18,250 bases of DNA, from assembly GCA_003537755.1 (NCBI GenBank), contig DPQS01000048.1, forward strand, positions 1 through 18,250. The letters are read 5' to 3'. Under the pieces are notes generated by a model. The model did no database searches and was not told the DNA's origin. It saw only the letters and a list, made by a program, of their open reading frames with translations. The position numbers were made by a program, and so were the translations under genes. Origin of the DNA: Clostridiales bacterium. Its GTDB lineage: Bacteria; Bacillota; Clostridia; Christensenellales; CAG-314. This document shows, piece by piece, positions 1 to 6,676 of this stretch; position 1 is the stretch's first letter; each line of letters opens with the position of its first letter.

Positions 1-37
1 TTAAGTCCCTTGCGTCTGCCTATTTCGCCACACCGGC
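1..37 (-). tRNA. tRNA-Leu(UAA), 5' part, cut by window edge
   Basis: The minus strand from position 37 reads GCCGGTG (acceptor arm), TG, then a D-arm closed by GCG/CGC with GG in the loop, then A and the anticodon stem AGGGA followed by CTTAA. The loop bases C32 and T33 are followed by TAA at positions 3 to 1, so the anticodon is UAA and the tRNA inserts leucine at UUA codons. The variable arm, T-arm and 3' half lie outside the window. The body strongly resembles bacterial tRNA-Leu, and a consensus promoter starts just upstream. The identity could not be checked with the missing half. Confidence 0.88.
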
Positions 38-47
38 AACGAAAAAT

Positions 48-76
48 ATTGTAACATAACGCACCGCATATGTCAA
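48..76 (-). promoter_or_regulatory. SigA promoter of tRNA-Leu
   Basis: On the minus strand there is TTGACA (71-76), a 17-base spacer and TACAAT (48-53). The predicted start is near position 41, about four bases before the mature tRNA 5' end at 37. This is a near-perfect housekeeping promoter, as expected for a stable RNA. Confidence 0.85.
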
Positions 77-268
77 CGGTTATTTTTCGGGCAGGCGAAT
101 TTTATTTGTAGTATTGTCGTGCACGGACATCAGGCAGACATAAGCAACGCGTCGATTTCCGCACCGCCACATGCAGCGTTTATTAGTTGTAATTTACCAC
201 TCGGCGAGAAGGCATTGTCGGTTTACAAAAACATATAAATTTCTGCCGCCGTATTGTAAGAGCGTAGT

Positions 269-1525
269 TTACAACTTGATTTTGCTTACAGCGTCAAAGC
301 CTTTGTGCTTCGGTCCGACGTAACTGCTTGCAAACGAACGGGCAAACACTTCGCGGATTACAGCGTTTACGTCATCTTTTGTCAGACTTTCGTAGCCGTT
401 TCTGTCGGCTTCCACACTGTAAACCTTGTCGGACTTCAACATTACGCGACCGAACACGCGCATAAGCGACATATTATTTTCGCTGTTCATAAGGATACTG
501 TTGACCGATTGCACCTTGGCACGGGCAAGTTCCCTGTCGGTAATGCCTTCGTCGACAAACCGCCTTATTTCGTCGGAGAGAAGCGCGCAATACTTTTCGA
601 CGTTGTCGGGACTCAGCCCTGCGTACACTTCGAATGTGCCGCAATTACGGTAAAAGGACGGGTAACTGTACACGGTGTAAACAAGTCCGTGTTTCTCACG
701 GATAGACTGAAAAAGTCTGCTTGACATTCCGCCGCCCAGTGCGTTACAAGCAACGTTCAGTGCGTAAAACTTGTCGCTGTCGTACTTAACGCCGCCCCAC
801 GCCAACTCAACGTGCGATTGATTTATGTCCTTGAATTTGTGCAAAAACTTGCTTTTGTACTCGCACTCCGGCTCGTCTACGTGCGGCGTGGCGCAAGGCT
901 CGCCGGCATGGAAGTACTTTACGACCAGTTTGTCTAATTCGTCAAAGTCAAATTTACCCGCCACGGCAATTACCGTATTTGCAGGAAAATAGTGATTTTG
1001 CTTGTATTTTAAGATACTATGTCTGTCACAGTATTTTATGTTTTCGGGATTTCCGAGAATAGTTTGTCCCAAAGGCTCGTCAAAATACAACGCCTGCCCG
1101 ATAAGATCGGCACTGACGTCTTCGGGCGTGTCCTCAGCCATGTTGATTTCTTCAAGCACTACACCGCGTTCTTTTTCCAGTTCGCCCTCGGGCATATCTG
1201 CGTTGAGATACATGTCGGACAACACGTCAATGCACTTTTCCAGGTCCTCACTGACACTTTTTGTGTAGAAACAGGTGGAATCCTTGCTTGTAAAGGCATT
1301 TAGATTTGCGCCGATATCGTCCAATTCTTCGGAAATCTGTAGCGAACTGCGAGTAGGCGTTCCCTTAAACAGCAGGTGTTCGACAAAGTGCGACAGTCCG
1401 TTTGTCGAGGCGTCCTCGCAGATACTGCCTACGTCCACGTATACGCCAAGGCTTACCGTGTAAAAATTGTCCATGCGTTTAGCGACAAGTCGAAGTCCGC
1501 TAGGATATTGCTTAAAAAACTCCAT
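269..1525 (-). CDS. mlpA: M16 family zinc peptidase (MlpA/YmxG type)
   Basis: A 418-residue predicted insulinase/pitrilysin-family (M16) metallopeptidase. The inverted zinc motif HFVEH is at residues 46-50 (His46, Glu49, His50) and the third zinc ligand is Glu126 in GVVLEEI, the HxxEH-x75-E spacing typical of the family. The N-terminal catalytic M16 domain is followed by the usual C-terminal M16_C domain (GGGMSSRLFQ, YTVYSYPSFY). The ATG at 1525 is chosen because a GGAG ribosome site lies upstream and the family begins near LRLVAKRMDN; the reading frame stays open to 1774 but that part overlaps the preceding gene. It starts 26 bases after the ylxY-type gene. In Bacillus subtilis ylxY and mlpA are also adjacent, after pnpA, so this is a conserved pair. 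M16 peptidases of this type are often single-chain and cytoplasmic. The substrate is unknown. Confidence 0.9.
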   Translation of the reverse strand: MEFFKQYPSGLRLVAKRMDNFYTVSLGVYVDVGSICEDASTNGLSHFVEHLLFKGTPTRSSLQISEELDDIGANLNAFTSKDSTCFYTKSVSEDLEKCIDVLSDMYLNADMPEGELEKERGVVLEEINMAEDTPEDVSADLIGQALYFDEPLGQTILGNPENIKYCDRHSILKYKQNHYFPANTVIAVAGKFDFDELDKLVVKYFHAGEPCATPHVDEPECEYKSKFLHKFKDINQSHVELAWGGVKYDSDKFYALNVACNALGGGMSSRLFQSIREKHGLVYTVYSYPSFYRNCGTFEVYAGLSPDNVEKYCALLSDEIRRFVDEGITDRELARAKVQSVNSILMNSENNMSLMRVFGRVMLKSDKVYSVEADRNGYESLTKDDVNAVIREVFARSFASSYVGPKHKGFDAVSKIKL

Positions 1526-1551
1526 AATAAATCGCTCCGTCGGACGAAATG

Positions 1552-2259
1552 TCACGCGTCGGCAAGCATCTGACCAACCGTGACGATTTTCAACCCTGTA
1601 TTCTGATAATATTGTACTATTTTTTCCAGTGCTTGTAAAGTGTGTTGCGTGGGGTGTATCAAAATTAACTCGCCGCCGCTTGTATTTTTTGTTGCGCGTT
1701 CGTACACTACCGCACTGTCCTTGTCGCGCCAATCTATCGTATCGCGCGACCACATTATTGTGCGGTAGCCGCATTTTTCGGCTGCGTTGAGTGTATTTTT
1801 GCCGAAGTCACCGCCCGGTGGCGCAAACAAATCCATATTTACGCCGACAAGTTGACTTACAACCTTGCCACAGGAAGATATTTCCGTCACGTTTTGTTCG
1901 ACGGTCAACCCCGACTGTTGTTTGTGAAAGTACCCGTGATTGCCTATCTCGTGCCCGTGTCCGACGATTTTTGCCAGTACATCGGGATTTTTCGCTGCCC
2001 AACAGCCGCCCACAAAAAAAGTTGTCTTAACGTCGTACTTGTCAAATATCTCCAAAAATCCGTCGATATATTCCGTGCCCCAGTACACGTTTACCATAAG
2101 CGACACGGCGTCGGTTCGGTTGCCCTTGTAAACGGGATTGTTGTCCGCACGATTAAACACACCCACCGTTGCACCCACACTTGCCACTGCCGCCAGCGAC
2201 ACCACCAGCACGGCAATCACGATGTTCGCCACCACGTTTGTAAAAAGTTTTGCCTGCAA
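1552..2259 (-). CDS. ylxY: YlxY-type polysaccharide deacetylase family protein, probably catalytically degenerate
   Basis: A 235-residue protein with an N-terminal membrane anchor or signal segment (about residues 9-35) and a NodB-homology domain (about 50-232). The fold motifs are visible: TTFFVGGCWA, HGHEIGNHGYFH (His108 and His112, the two metal histidines), DTIDW (173-177) and LIHP (His202). The first motif, normally TFDDG with the catalytic and metal-binding aspartates, is MVNVYWG (55-61) with no Asp, and motif 3 is FAPPGGDF without the usual Arg. Enzymatic deacetylation is therefore doubtful. YlxY-like proteins are linked to sporulation or envelope functions by context. The start is TTG at 2259 with GGGAG six bases upstream; that site is buried in a hairpin (see separate entry). 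It is the first gene of the pair with the M16 peptidase. Confidence 0.85.
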   Translation of the reverse strand: MQAKLFTNVVANIVIAVLVVSLAAVASVGATVGVFNRADNNPVYKGNRTDAVSLMVNVYWGTEYIDGFLEIFDKYDVKTTFFVGGCWAAKNPDVLAKIVGHGHEIGNHGYFHKQQSGLTVEQNVTEISSCGKVVSQLVGVNMDLFAPPGGDFGKNTLNAAEKCGYRTIMWSRDTIDWRDKDSAVVYERATKNTSGGELILIHPTQHTLQALEKIVQYYQNTGLKIVTVGQMLADA

Positions 2260-2293
2260 AACAAACTCCCACGCATTAGTTTATGCGCGGGAG
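2257..2293 (-). promoter_or_regulatory. Hairpin with T-tract over the ylxY ribosome binding site
   Basis: On the minus strand CTCCCGCGCAT (2283-2293) pairs with ATGCGTGGGAG (2266-2276), an 11-bp stem with one G-U pair and a six-base loop, followed by TTTGTTTTG. The GGGAG at the end of the stem is the only good Shine-Dalgarno site for the TTG start at 2259. The structure could act as an intrinsic terminator/attenuator, as a translation-blocking hairpin, or both. Confidence 0.65.
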
Positions 2294-2304
2294 ACGAAAA
2301 CAAT

Positions 2305-2334
2305 GTTATATTTCAAAGCATATTTGTCCGTAAA
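2305..2334 (-). promoter_or_regulatory. Possible weak SigA promoter of the ylxY-mlpA pair
   Basis: The minus strand has TTTACG (2329-2334), an 18-base spacer and TATAAC (2305-2310). The predicted start near 2298 would place the ribosome-site hairpin at the very 5' end of the transcript. The -35 matches only four of six consensus bases. Confidence 0.35.
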
Positions 2335-2364
2335 AACAATCGCCGTTCGCGGAAAACACGCAAA

Positions 2365-2396
2365 AATCCGAATCGTATTTCAAGCGACATCGGATT
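2365..2396 (-). terminator. Possible terminator after the small lipoprotein gene
   Basis: On the minus strand AATCCGA and TCGGATT (seven pairs) flank an 18-base loop and are followed by a short T run. The loop is long for an intrinsic terminator, and the element is nearly symmetric, so it could act on either strand. It lies about 80 bases past the stop at 2478. Confidence 0.35.
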
Positions 2397-2477
2397 GTTT
2401 TTCAAGTCGCGGCACGACCGCCACCGACAAAAAACACAAAGCCCTCGACATCCGGGGCGACAGCCTTGCGTCAAACG

Positions 2478-2987
2478 TTATTTTTCAATCGAGACCTTGT
2501 CGCCGTTTGCGTTTGTGTAGGTATACTCGCTGCAATTCCATGCAATAACGTTGCCCTTGCGGTCACTTTTGTCATCATGCAACACAAGGTAACATTTGAC
2601 AGGCGTTTCGGTTTTGGGAAAATATTTTGCGACGTCGTCGAGCTTGATTTCAAAATTAAACTTCTTTCCGTCCTTAATGTCGCTGCCTTTGCAGGATACA
2701 AGCGTCGTTTCACTGTAACTGCCACTCGACAGATAATCGTCGAAAGTAATCGTAAACATAAAGTCGCGGTCAAGGTCGGCTTTGCTTTCGGCGCGAAAAT
2801 GTCCCTTTATTGAATACCCGTTGCCGAACTCGCTTTCAATCACGTAGTAAACAGACACGGAGTCGTTTTCAACTGTGCTGTCGCCGATACTGAGCAGGCA
2901 CTCGTATGTATCCGTACATCCTACAAGCGCTATCGCCGTGGAGATTATTAGCATTGTAATGCAAAAAAACGAAATAATTTTTTTCAT
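2478..2987 (-). CDS. Small predicted lipoprotein, function unknown
   Basis: A 169-residue protein with a type II signal peptide: MKKIISFF, a hydrophobic stretch to about residue 20, then the lipobox LVGC with the lipidated Cys24. The mature part is polar and rich in beta-type sequence (VSVYYVIESEFG, FMFTITFDDYL, KKFNFEIKLDDV), consistent with a small beta-sandwich-like extracytoplasmic domain, but I recognise no family. The ATG at 2987 follows AAGGAG with a short spacing of about three bases. It has its own promoter (3114-3142) with a leader of roughly 120 nt and is probably monocistronic. It is anchored to the outer face of the membrane if the prediction is right. Confidence 0.8.
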   Translation of the reverse strand: MKKIISFFCITMLIISTAIALVGCTDTYECLLSIGDSTVENDSVSVYYVIESEFGNGYSIKGHFRAESKADLDRDFMFTITFDDYLSSGSYSETTLVSCKGSDIKDGKKFNFEIKLDDVAKYFPKTETPVKCYLVLHDDKSDRKGNVIAWNCSEYTYTNANGDKVSIEK

Positions 2988-3104
2988 ATGCTCCTTGTGT
3001 CATCGCCGAGTAATTTTTTGCCTTGCGGCGGCTCGTCATATTGTTGCAAAAGCGACGCTTTGGCAAAAAATACGAAAAACAAGCAAAGCAATGCAAGCGA
3101 CATT

Positions 3105-3119
3105 TACAATGAAATTGTA
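3105..3119. promoter_or_regulatory. Palindrome overlapping the -10 box, possible operator
   Basis: TACAAT, GAA, ATTGTA is a perfect inverted repeat with a three-base centre. It spans the -10 element and the predicted transcription start of the lipoprotein promoter. It could be a repressor site or chance symmetry in AT-rich DNA. Confidence 0.35.
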
Positions 3120-3142
3120 CACTATTCCTCTCCGTTTATCAA
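3114..3142 (-). promoter_or_regulatory. SigA promoter of the lipoprotein gene at 2478-2987
   Basis: The minus strand has TTGATA (3137-3142), a 17-base spacer and TACAAT (3114-3119). The predicted start is near 3107. The -10 hexamer forms one arm of a perfect palindrome (see next entry). Confidence 0.7.
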
Positions 3143-3222
3143 TTATTTTCAAGGAAGTTGTGCCGATTTTTCAAAGCTCTCCCAAGCCACAGAAATACAC
3201 TTTCCCGCAGACGCGCGGAAAA

Positions 3223-4341
3223 TCAGTTGACCACTACAAGCGGCACAAACATTTCGTCGGTCAGCGATGTGTGATGCCCCTTGAAACGCGGTTCGCCAGG
3301 CTTATCTTCGTACATAATCATTATTTTGTTCGTGTACGTCCCCACCGCAACAAAATCGCCAAGCAGGTATCCTTTGTCACCGACTGGTCCGAAGTAGCCC
3401 TTTTCAACAAGTTGTTTTGACGGAAACAGTACAAAATCTTCCCCGTAACGCGCAGTAAACAGACGGTAAAATTCGTCCATACACTCAGGTTTCACGCGGA
3501 AAGCCGTTGCACGCGCCTCACAGTACGGCGGACAAACCAACATATCGTTGATTTGTCTGTCTTTGTACAACTCCACGTAGCCCTCTACGTCGATGTGTCC
3601 GTGGTCGGCGGTAATCACAAAACATACGTCGGGGTGGGCGGCGGCAAGCCTTTGCATATTGTCATTTATTTTTTCGATAATTACGCCGATTCGCTCGTCT
3701 TTTACACCAATATCATGCATTGTATGATCCGGCTCGGGACAGTAGGCATAAACGAAATTGTTGCCGCTTTGACAGCACGCTTCGTCGAGCCGCACAAAAA
3801 ATTCGTCGAGATTACTCGGGCCGAAGTCGTAGTTGCGCGTTCTTCCTGCCGAAAGGTACGACGGACCGACGGTAGATACACGGCACCTGCCGTCACCGTG
3901 CAAAAAGAAAAAGTCTTTGTTGTCGGCAATCGGGTAGTCACAAATTATCTTTTCGCCGTCGCTGCCGGAAATCGTACCGGGATAGATGTCCACGCATTTG
4001 TCTACGTTCGGGAAATACATACTCCAACCGAACCAACCGTGCTGAAGCGGATAAGTGTTTGTAACGATTGTTGTCGTCGCACACGTCGTCGTGGACGGGA
4101 AAGTCGACGTGATGTCGGCAATCTTGTGCGCGGCAAGAAATTGCGCCCTTTGTCCATGTACCGCAAGCGGCCGGACACCCATTCCGTCAAATACGACGTA
4201 CACCACCATTCGTTTGCCGGCAATCTGTTGTTTAAGTTGCGGCAACGTCGGGTTTGCGTTGGGTGCGCCGACAAATTCCGCCATTGTCGCCGAAACGTTG
4301 ATTATGCTGTTGTTCCAATCGGGTTTGTTAAAAGTTTTCAT
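3223..4341 (-). CDS. Alkaline-phosphatase-superfamily phosphodiesterase / nucleotide pyrophosphatase
   Basis: A 372-residue cytoplasmic protein (no signal peptide) of the type I phosphodiesterase/nucleotide pyrophosphatase family, a branch of the alkaline phosphatase superfamily that uses two metal ions and a Thr nucleophile. Visible active-site elements: VFDGMG (metal Asp52), FPSTTT (nucleophile Thr at 84/85), TYPLQHGWFGW (95-105), PEPDHTMH (Asp205, His209), TADHGH (Asp246, His247) and HHTSLT (His356/357). All ligands seem present, so it should be active, hydrolysing phosphodiester or phosphoester bonds; the substrate cannot be read from the sequence. The start is ATG at 4341 with a weak GAGAA ribosome site. 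It lies directly after rny, separated by rny's terminator, so it may depend on read-through or on an unseen promoter. Confidence 0.88.
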   Translation of the reverse strand: MKTFNKPDWNNSIINVSATMAEFVGAPNANPTLPQLKQQIAGKRMVVYVVFDGMGVRPLAVHGQRAQFLAAHKIADITSTFPSTTTCATTTIVTNTYPLQHGWFGWSMYFPNVDKCVDIYPGTISGSDGEKIICDYPIADNKDFFFLHGDGRCRVSTVGPSYLSAGRTRNYDFGPSNLDEFFVRLDEACCQSGNNFVYAYCPEPDHTMHDIGVKDERIGVIIEKINDNMQRLAAAHPDVCFVITADHGHIDVEGYVELYKDRQINDMLVCPPYCEARATAFRVKPECMDEFYRLFTARYGEDFVLFPSKQLVEKGYFGPVGDKGYLLGDFVAVGTYTNKIMIMYEDKPGEPRFKGHHTSLTDEMFVPLVVVN

Positions 4342-4390
4342 TTTTCTCGTGTTGTTCAGTCCTCTGCCGCTGTTTCACAATGCGCGCCGT

Positions 4391-4427
4391 AAACAAAAGA
4401 CCGCGCGTCGATTCGGCACACGGTCTT
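4391..4427 (-). terminator. Rho-independent terminator of rny
   Basis: On the minus strand AAGACCG (4421-4427) pairs with CGGTCTT (4397-4403); the stem can extend to 11 pairs with two G-U wobbles, and is followed by TTGTTT. It begins about ten bases after the rny stop codon. Confidence 0.75.
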
Positions 4428-4437
4428 AAAAGTTTTG

Positions 4438-6087
4438 TTATTTTGCAAAGTCTACGCTACGCGTTTCGCGGATAACGTTGACCTTGATTTGCCCGGGGTA
4501 TTCCAGTTCGCTTTCGATCTTGCGCGCCACGTCGTTTGCAAGCAACACCAACGTTTCGTCGTTGACTTGCTCTGGCTTGACAATGATACGAATTTCACGT
4601 CCTGCCTGTACGGCATAAGACTTTTGCACACCGGGGAACTCATTGGCAATGGCTTCGAGTTTTTCAAGGCGTTTGACGTAGTTTTCAACGCTTTCGCGAC
4701 GAGCGCCGGGGCGAGCACCGCTTACGGCGTCGGCGGCTGCAACGATAACCGCTTCGACAGTCATCGGCTCGACGTCACCGTGGTGAGCGGCAATTGCGTT
4801 TACGACTTCTTTGCTTTCCTTATACTTCTTGGCAAGGTCTGCGCCGATTTGCATGTGCGTACCTTCCACTTCCTGGTCAACGGCTTTGCCGATGTCGTGA
4901 AGCAATGCGGCGCGTTTAGCAAGGGCAACGTCCAGTCCCAATTCGCTTGCCATGATGCCTGCGATGTAACTAACTTCTACACTGTGCGCAAGTACGTTTT
5001 GTCCGTAACTTGTACGATACTTCAGACGACCCAGAAGTTTGATAAGTTCAGGGTGCAAACCAAACACGCCCGTGTCGAAACTTGCCTGTTCGCCGGCGTC
5101 CTTGATTGTGATTTCCATATCGCGCTTGACCTTTTCCACCATTTCCTCGATACGGGCAGGGTGAATACGTCCGTCGCCGATAAGTTTTTCAATAGTGATA
5201 CGCGCAATCTGTCTGCGAACGGGGTCAAAGCCCGACAAAATGACAACTTCCGGCGTATCGTCGATGATAAGTTCGACGCCTGTCGCGTTTTCGATAGCAC
5301 GGATGTTGCGCCCTTCGCGACCGATAAGACGACCCTTCATTTCGTCGTTAGGCAACGCAACGGTAGTAACCGTAGTTTCGCTGACGGTGTCGCTTGCGCA
5401 ACGCTGAATTGCCGTAGCCACGATTTCACGTGCTTTTTGTTCGCCGTTTTCCTTGGCGTCGGCTTCGATCTGACGGATTATCGCGGCGGCGTCTCTTCTG
5501 GCGTCTGCCACCATTCCGTCGACAATCACCTGCTTTGCCTCTTCGCGGGACATACCGGCAACGCGTTCCAGTTCCTGTTGAATGCGCTCCTCGGACTTTT
5601 TCAAATCTTCGTCGCGCTTGTTAAGTTCGTTTTGTTGAGCAATCAACTGTTTTTGCTGCACGTCGATACGATCCAACTTTTCAAGAAGAATGGATTCCTT
5701 TTTGTCAAGGGCTTCTTCCTTCTGATGATTGCGATTTTCCTGACGTTGCAGTTCCTGATTGCGTTCGCGGTAAACGCGTTCGTTTTCCGCTTTAATTCTC
5801 TGAGCCTCTTCTCTTGCCTCTCGTTGAGCGTCGAGTTTAAGATTCTGCGCATCTTCGCGAGCAGTTTCCAACACATTTTCCGCCTGTTGTCTGATGTCGG
5901 CGGCTTCTTTTCTGGCTGTGTCGATTTCTACTTGGGTTGTACCGACCTTGTCGTTTCTACGCTTTCTGTAAACCAAAGCACCGATTGCCCCGCCGCCTGC
6001 TAAACACACAACGGCCACGGCAATGATAACGGGAATAACCCACCCCGGAGTAACTGGTGAAGCAAGGAAGAACATAAGCATTTGCAT
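4438..6087 (-). CDS. rny: Ribonuclease Y
   Basis: A 549-residue membrane-anchored endoribonuclease that starts mRNA decay in Firmicutes. An N-terminal transmembrane helix (about residues 16-40) is followed by a long charged coiled coil (about 50-205), a KH RNA-binding domain with GRLIGREGRN (253-262) and an HD domain with LAHS (His368) and LLHDIGK (His397-Asp398), the catalytic metal site. The domain order is full length for the family. The ATG at 6087 is chosen because GGAGGA lies eight bases upstream; the frame is open to a TTG at 6102, but that codon overlaps the ribosome site. A near-consensus promoter (6133-6161) and a terminator flank it, so it is probably a single-gene unit. In Bacillus subtilis rny is followed by ymdB and spoVS; neither is seen here. 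Confidence 0.97.
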   Translation of the reverse strand: MQMLMFFLASPVTPGWVIPVIIAVAVVCLAGGGAIGALVYRKRRNDKVGTTQVEIDTARKEAADIRQQAENVLETAREDAQNLKLDAQREAREEAQRIKAENERVYRERNQELQRQENRNHQKEEALDKKESILLEKLDRIDVQQKQLIAQQNELNKRDEDLKKSEERIQQELERVAGMSREEAKQVIVDGMVADARRDAAAIIRQIEADAKENGEQKAREIVATAIQRCASDTVSETTVTTVALPNDEMKGRLIGREGRNIRAIENATGVELIIDDTPEVVILSGFDPVRRQIARITIEKLIGDGRIHPARIEEMVEKVKRDMEITIKDAGEQASFDTGVFGLHPELIKLLGRLKYRTSYGQNVLAHSVEVSYIAGIMASELGLDVALAKRAALLHDIGKAVDQEVEGTHMQIGADLAKKYKESKEVVNAIAAHHGDVEPMTVEAVIVAAADAVSGARPGARRESVENYVKRLEKLEAIANEFPGVQKSYAVQAGREIRIIVKPEQVNDETLVLLANDVARKIESELEYPGQIKVNVIRETRSVDFAK

Positions 6088-6111
6088 AATTTGTTCCTCC
6101 AAATGTCAATT

Positions 6112-6126
6112 GTAGTTTTGCACTAC
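6112..6126 (-). promoter_or_regulatory. 5'-terminal hairpin of the rny transcript
   Basis: On the minus strand GTAGT and ACTAC flank a five-base loop. The hairpin begins at position 6126, which is where the promoter geometry puts the transcription start. A stem at the 5' end is known to slow decay of some Firmicute mRNAs; that role here is inference. Confidence 0.45.
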
Positions 6127-6132
6127 CGTTTT

Positions 6133-6161
6133 ATTGTATACTTTTTTCAATTGTTTGTCAA
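6133..6161 (-). promoter_or_regulatory. SigA promoter of rny
   Basis: The minus strand has TTGACA (6156-6161), a 17-base spacer and TACAAT (6133-6138), a near-perfect housekeeping promoter. The predicted start near 6126 gives a leader of about 40 nt. Confidence 0.88.
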
Positions 6162-6179
6162 GAGGTATAATATATTTAA

Positions 6180-6551
6180 TATAACTGTATTGAGTTAAAA
6201 TATATCATTATTCATATGCCCGCCCACCCATCGGAAAGACGGATTTTTCCGCTCGGGATCATATTCAAACAGTATAATTGTGCCCGCATTTCCATGAAAA
6301 AATTCTTTTGTTTCGTTTGTGTAACCTGAAAGAAAAACAAGCCGACAAAATCCGCAGAACAGCAACATACCGGGAAAAGTTCCGATTTTTTTTGATATTT
6401 TCACCTTGTTCGCACAAGCATAATGCTACTTTTGAACAAAAGTAAAAGAGCAAAAACATACTTATTTATAGCATATTTACGATTTTTTGTCGCTTTCGCT
6501 AAAAATTTTGCAATTTTTTCACGAATTTAGTCACTTTTTTACAAATATCTA
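6180..6551. other. AT-rich intergenic stretch with a doubtful small reading frame
   Basis: This stretch lies between the divergent rny promoter and the promoter of the Spo0A-like gene. On the minus strand there is a 69-codon frame (6195-6404, GTG start, no convincing ribosome site) with a hydrophobic N-terminal half (MLLFCGFCRLVFLSG) and an ending PERKNPSFRWVGGHMNND. I recognise no family and consider it more likely noncoding or a remnant. An 8-bp perfect inverted repeat (TACTTTTG, AA, CAAAAGTA) sits at 6427-6444. Nothing else is supported. Confidence 0.4.
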
Positions 6552-6580
6552 TTGCAATCGTTTTTAATCTGTGATATAAT
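6552..6580 (+). promoter_or_regulatory. SigA extended -10 promoter of the Spo0A-like gene
   Basis: The plus strand has TTGCAA (6552-6557), a 17-base spacer ending in TGA, and TATAAT (6575-6580). The TGn extension and the perfect -10 make this a good housekeeping promoter. The predicted start near 6587 leaves a leader of about 90 nt. Confidence 0.82.
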
Positions 6581-6612
6581 GCCAACAGTGTTGATTTTTT
6601 AATCTTATTTTA

Positions 6613-6627
6613 AGGTTTGACGAACCT
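6613..6627 (+). promoter_or_regulatory. Candidate 0A box inside an inverted repeat
   Basis: TGACGAA at 6618-6624 fits the TGNCGAA consensus bound by Spo0A. It lies within AGGTT-TGACG-AACCT, about 31 bases past the predicted transcription start of a gene that itself encodes a Spo0A-type DNA-binding domain. Autoregulation is possible; a single 7-mer match is weak evidence. Confidence 0.4.
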
Positions 6628-6676
6628 GAAGCACTGAAATACGTCGATAATTTTTCGAGGAACGGAGAGAAAAGGA

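Noticed and set aside
77..268. Small gene or terminator between the M16 peptidase and tRNA-Leu
   Set aside because: Only short frames of about 30 codons without ribosome sites, and only one weak long-loop stem (TTACAA/TTGTAA) were seen.
1526..1774. N-terminal extension of the M16 peptidase frame
   Set aside because: It overlaps the end of the ylxY-type gene, its translation is Arg/Thr-rich and unlike the family, and the ATG at 1525 has a good ribosome site.
3201..3222. Hairpin after the phosphodiesterase gene as a terminator
   Set aside because: The stem is short with a bulge and there is no T run after it.
4435..6003. A 522-codon open frame on the plus strand opposite rny
   Set aside because: It is the antisense shadow of a full-length RNase Y gene; its translation has no recognisable family and no supported start, while the minus-strand protein has all its domains.
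6088..6102. TTG start of rny at 6102
   Set aside because: The TTG codon overlaps the GGAGGA ribosome site that serves the ATG at 6087.
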